Shown: piece by piece, positions 14,258-16,670 of the stretch | How positions within the stretch are numbered: position 1 is the stretch's first letter | Layout: every line of letters starts with the position of its first letter | Assembly (NCBI GenBank): GCA_038209195.1 | Contig: JBBQXY010000135.1 | Location: forward strand, 1-16,670 | Direction of reading: 5' to 3' | Length of the DNA stretch: 16,670 nt | From: JBBQXY01 sp038209195 | GTDB lineage: Bacteria > Chloroflexota > Ktedonobacteria > Ktedonobacterales > Ktedonobacteraceae | Made by a program: the position numbers and the translations under genes | Notes under the pieces: model-generated | The model's database searches: none | Seen by the model: only the letters and a program-made list of their open reading frames with translations | What the model was told of the DNA's origin: nothing

Positions 14258-14272
14258 ACTACATTCATTCAT
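14198..14272 (-). CDS. Possible 24-residue peptide with a CxxC motif
   Basis: The ORF encodes MNECSRCTGSLVISRTFQLR plus GSRH. AGGAGGT (14287-14281) lies 8 nt before the ATG at 14272, a perfect ribosome site. The CSRCTGSL start resembles the first knuckle of a zinc ribbon, but no second cysteine pair follows. The coding region covers the 5' arm of the inverted repeat and stops in the loop of the internal hairpin, so translation would compete with RNA folding. A second overlapping frame starts at 14268 and encodes MNVVAAQAA, with its stop at 14239; its spacing to the Shine-Dalgarno sequence (12 nt) is worse. It could be a real micropeptide, a leader peptide or the start of a degraded zinc-ribbon gene. 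Confidence 0.45.
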   Translation of the reverse strand: MNECSRCTGSLVISRTFQLRGSRH

Positions 14273-14299
14273 TACACACCACCTCCTTTCATTGCGCTT

Positions 14300-14328
14300 A
14301 TTGTACATTGCTTTTTTCTCCCTGTCAA
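14300..14328 (-). promoter_or_regulatory. Strong promoter of the short transcription unit
   Basis: A perfect -35 TTGACA (14328-14323), a 17-bp spacer and -10 TACAAT (14305-14300) lie on the - strand. The start would be near 14293, a few bases before the AAAGGAGGTG ribosome site. Confidence 0.88.
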
Positions 14329-14464
14329 GCTCTTTCTGAATATTCGCTGCCAGCAAGCAACCTCTACCCACCCGTTAGCAAGCCTCTAGCGCACCCCCAT
14401 CCCCCACCCCCTATTGTGAATTTCACGTGAATAGGTCTTCATCTTCCATTGGGCAGAAGTGCAG

Positions 14465-14757
14465 AAGGCCTTGTGCCCAATCCAACTCACTGAACTCTGG
14501 GGGGAGTGACGTGTGACGTGTGTAGGGACAAGGGGACGAGGCGTGGCTTGATGGGGGGCCTTGTGCTTGTCCTCGTCCTGTGGGAAGTGTCCAGACCCCC
14601 ACCAGGACAGGCACAAGGCCCCCACGTCCACATCCCCTCGTCCCCCTGTCCCTACACCCGCTTCGCACGCCGTTCCACTTTATTTGAAATGTATTGGACA
14701 CAAGGCCCCCTATCTGCCGCCACCCAGCCCCCTGTCCCTACACATGCCTGGGCACTC
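14465..14757. repeat. C/T-rich intergenic repeat with long imperfect inverted arms
   Basis: The 14331-14870 gap has no gene. Arms 14520-14580 and 14603-14657 are imperfect inverted copies. For example, 14520-14540 pairs with 14637-14657 with one mismatch, and GGGGGCCTTGTG.. (about 14553-14580) pairs with CAGGACAGGCACAAGGCCCC (14603-14622). Partial copies of the same blocks lie outside: AAGGCCTTGTGCCCAATCCA (14465-14484), GGACACAAGGCCCCCTA (about 14697-14712) and CCCCCTGTCCCTACAC (14728-14743). Base use is strongly skewed. ORFs here are repeat translations. It looks like a nested palindromic intergenic element. Confidence 0.7.
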
Positions 14758-14870
14758 ATGCAAAAGATGAACCTCACTTTGTCATGCCGCAAAGCATAGT
14801 TGACGCATGTGGTCACTTAGGGCTACACTACGAAGTAACAAACGTAGTAAGAAGAAAGGAACACAGGCTC

Positions 14871-15125
14871 ATGGCAATTGAACGTACCGCGCACCCCTAT
14901 ATCGTCCGTGACTCAGCTATCTACGGCGGCGAGCCCATCGTTGAAGGGACTCGGACTGGTGTTCGCCACGTCATCTTACTCTTCCAAGCGGGCAAAGACC
15001 CCGAAGATATCGCCAACATCCAACGCCTGACCCTCGCGCAAGTCTACGACGCCGTCAGCTACTTCTATGACAACGAAGCCGAGATCGAGCATTACATCCG
15101 CAACGAATCCTGGGAGGCAAACTAA
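14871..15125 (+). CDS. DUF433 domain protein (antitoxin-like), orphan
   Basis: The 84-residue product has the DUF433 pattern: HPYIVRDSAIYGGEPIVEGTR (8-28), a helical VRHVILLFQAGKDPEDIA (31-48, resembling a winged-helix start) and LTLAQVYDAVSYFYDNEAEI (53-72). Many DUF433 proteins act as DNA-binding antitoxins next to a DUF5615 PIN-like toxin. No such toxin follows here; the next 65 bp are non-coding and then an opposite gene ends. The ATG at 14871 is chosen because AAAGGA lies 10 nt upstream and the domain begins right after it. The longer frame to 14694 runs through the intergenic repeat. It may be an orphan regulator, or its partner may be elsewhere. Confidence 0.85.
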   Translation: MAIERTAHPYIVRDSAIYGGEPIVEGTRTGVRHVILLFQAGKDPEDIANIQRLTLAQVYDAVSYFYDNEAEIEHYIRNESWEAN

Positions 15126-15190
15126 CATAGGTCGCCTGACTGCTGCTGTCAAGGCCAACTCAACAGCCCTCAGCGCACCATTACCACTCA

Positions 15191-16471
15191 TTATGTCATC
15201 GCAAGTATCTCGCTCCATTGCGTCGTGAAGCGTGGCGACAATCGTGCTTGCCGCATCTTCCAGGAACGAGTGATACCCTGTACCGCGAAATAAAGGGTAT
15301 CACGTCCATAGATGCTATTCATCGCATCAAGCACCGCCATCAAACGCGCTTGTCGATAATAGTCGGGCAGCGAGAATTCTCCAAAAAGATCGGGCTGGAT
15401 ATGCTCCTCCGGCACAATCTTGGTCAGAGACACCCCCACCTTTTTGTACCGATACCCTTCGCGATAGACCGCCTTTAATCCTGCCAGAGCATAGCTGATC
15501 AACGTGGGGGTGAAGGAAGTAGGATAGGAGAGATGCACCGCGTACGAATTGGCATACGAACCCTGTTGAAATTGGTTCGTCTGCACAAAGATGCTCAAAG
15601 CCGAGGCCAGCGTCCCCTGGCTCCGCAACTTTTCCGCAGCACGAGCGGTATAGGTCGCCACCGCCTCCTCCAACTCCTCGAAGCGCATCACCTCTTTGCC
15701 AAAGGATTTTGCGCACATAATGCCCTTTTTGCTCTTGGGCTCGCGTTCCAGTGGAATGCAAGCCGTACCGCGCAACTCCAGCACCGTCCGTTCACCAACC
15801 ACCGTCAGAGAGCGTCGCACCCACTTCTCATCGCTCTCCTTCAAGTCCTTCGCCGTCGCAATGCCGTAGTTATTGAGAAAGAGCGCGTATTTTCGCCCTA
15901 TCCCCCACACATCCTCAACAGGTACCGCCGCCAGAAAAACATCTCGTTCTGCCTCAGTCAGTCGCGCCAGATCTAAAACTCCTGCATAGCTGCTATCCCT
16001 CTTCACCGTCTCCGTAGCGATCTTGCTCAGCGTCTTCGTCGGGGCAATCCCAATGGAGACGGGTATGCCAGTATATTGCAACACCTTCGCCCTCGTCTCG
16101 CGTCCCCATTCCGTGAGATCATCCAGGGCAAGAGCGGTCAGGTCCACAAAAGCCTCGTCGATGGAGTACACCTCCAAAGCGGGCGCACACTGCGCCAGCA
16201 CCTGCATCACTCGTCGCGACATATCCGCGTACAACGAATAATTGGAAGAGTAGACGGAAATATTGTGGGCACGAATAATCTCCTGACAAGTAAAGAGCGG
16301 CTGCCCCATGCGAATACCGCATTTCTTCGCCTCATTGCTGCGCGCAACCACACAGCCATCATTATTAGAAAGCACGACAACAGGTTTATTGTGCAGTTTT
16401 GCATGAAATACACGTTCGCACGAGACATAAAAGTTGTTACAATCCACCAGCGCATAGACCTTCTGTCTCAT
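15191..16471 (-). CDS. umuC: Y-family DNA polymerase, UmuC type
   Basis: The enzyme is a translesion polymerase that copies damaged DNA. The 426-residue product has the palm motifs LVDCNNFYVSCE (about 8-19, metal ligand D10), SNNDGCVVARS (35-45) and YSIDEAF (102-108, catalytic D105 E106), then GIAPTKTLSKIA and the helix-hairpin region VWGIGRKYALFLNNYGI. The C-terminal 50 residues (MNSIYGRDTLYFA...SPRFTTQWSEI) match the DUF4113 tail found in UmuC rather than in DinB. The ATG at 16471 follows AAAGGTGG by 1-4 nt; the TTG at 16492 is less likely. No umuD-like peptidase gene is adjacent. It is probably SOS-controlled by the palindrome at 16531-16546. Confidence 0.94.
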   Translation of the reverse strand: MRQKVYALVDCNNFYVSCERVFHAKLHNKPVVVLSNNDGCVVARSNEAKKCGIRMGQPLFTCQEIIRAHNISVYSSNYSLYADMSRRVMQVLAQCAPALEVYSIDEAFVDLTALALDDLTEWGRETRAKVLQYTGIPVSIGIAPTKTLSKIATETVKRDSSYAGVLDLARLTEAERDVFLAAVPVEDVWGIGRKYALFLNNYGIATAKDLKESDEKWVRRSLTVVGERTVLELRGTACIPLEREPKSKKGIMCAKSFGKEVMRFEELEEAVATYTARAAEKLRSQGTLASALSIFVQTNQFQQGSYANSYAVHLSYPTSFTPTLISYALAGLKAVYREGYRYKKVGVSLTKIVPEEHIQPDLFGEFSLPDYYRQARLMAVLDAMNSIYGRDTLYFAVQGITRSWKMRQARLSPRFTTQWSEILAMT

Positions 16472-16530
16472 ACCACCTTTCGCATAAAGCAAAAAAACTG
16501 CCCAGTGTACCTTGAAAATAACAAGAAAAA

Positions 16531-16546
16531 TAGAACGTACATTCTA
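16531..16546. promoter_or_regulatory. LexA-box-like palindrome upstream of umuC
   Basis: TAGAACGTACATTCTA is a near-perfect palindrome (one central C/A mismatch pair). It fits the Gram-positive type LexA consensus GAAC-N4-GTTC with one change. It lies 60 bp before the umuC start, and its edge overlaps TAGAAT on the - strand, a candidate -10. Repression by LexA is inferred from the target gene. Confidence 0.55.
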
Positions 16547-16637
16547 TATCCCTTAGAGAGAAGTATACCGTAAACACAAGCAAGCAGTCAATATTACTTA
16601 AGAGGCAGAACCGGAGAAATCAGAGGTTATAGAACAA

Positions 16638-16670
16638 ATGAACGAAAACACGCGCAAAATTCGTGGATTT
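16638..16670 (+). CDS. Possible start of a divergent gene, cut by the window end
   Basis: An ATG at 16638 opens a frame of 11 codons (MNENTRKIRGF) that runs off the window. AGAGGT lies about 12 nt upstream, a mediocre ribosome site. KIRGF resembles the N-terminus of some dUTPases, but this is far too short to name a product. Confidence 0.3.
   Translation, partial: MNENTRKIRGF

Noticed and set aside
14386..14799. Several overlapping ORFs of 69-97 codons on both strands
   Set aside because: They are translations of the C/T-rich inverted repeat, with Pro/His/Lys-rich repeated peptides and no start signals.

Overview
The window looks like chromosome of a Chloroflexota bacterium, most likely of the Ktedonobacteria type. 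I infer this from the gene mix (a double-ring CDC48-like AAA ATPase, a soluble GAF/PAS histidine kinase, many intergenic palindromic repeats) and the moderate GC content. No rRNA or marker gene fixes the species.

Left part (1-6000), mostly + strand. It opens with the C-terminal end of an NrfD-like membrane subunit. A CDC48/VCP-like unfoldase follows. Next is a 600-bp gap with a palindromic repeat family and a relic of an IS200/IS605 right end. A small unknown gene is then coupled to a cytoplasmic histidine kinase, and a cluster of four hairpins closes the region.

Middle part (6000-10830), all on the - strand. A small membrane protein and a protein-L-isoaspartate methyltransferase come first. 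Beyond them is the highlight: a tRNA-Val(CAC) gene cut in two by a 3,051-nt group II intron encoding an RT-maturase-HNH protein. The intron sits between tRNA positions 38 and 39. The 5' half has its own consensus promoter. The 3' half occurs twice, and each copy is directly preceded by its own complete intron domain V and domain VI with a bulged branch-point A seven nucleotides from the 3' splice site. The 5' half plus either 3' half gives a complete cloverleaf, and the two products differ only at position 47 (C or U). This is the layout needed for alternative 3' splicing of one group II intron, here in a tRNA gene.

Right part (10830-13940), - strand: lysS, greA and birA, in transcription order birA, greA, lysS and then tRNA-Val. 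lysS and greA end in strong terminators. Upstream of birA lies a very short transcription unit with a perfect promoter, a perfect Shine-Dalgarno sequence, a 24-codon ORF, a 14-bp inverted repeat and a terminator.

Far right (14330-16670): a C/T-rich intergenic inverted repeat, an orphan DUF433 (antitoxin-like) gene, a UmuC-type Y-family polymerase with a LexA-box-like palindrome upstream, and possibly the first codons of a divergent gene.

All calls come from reading the sequence. No database search or folding program was run.
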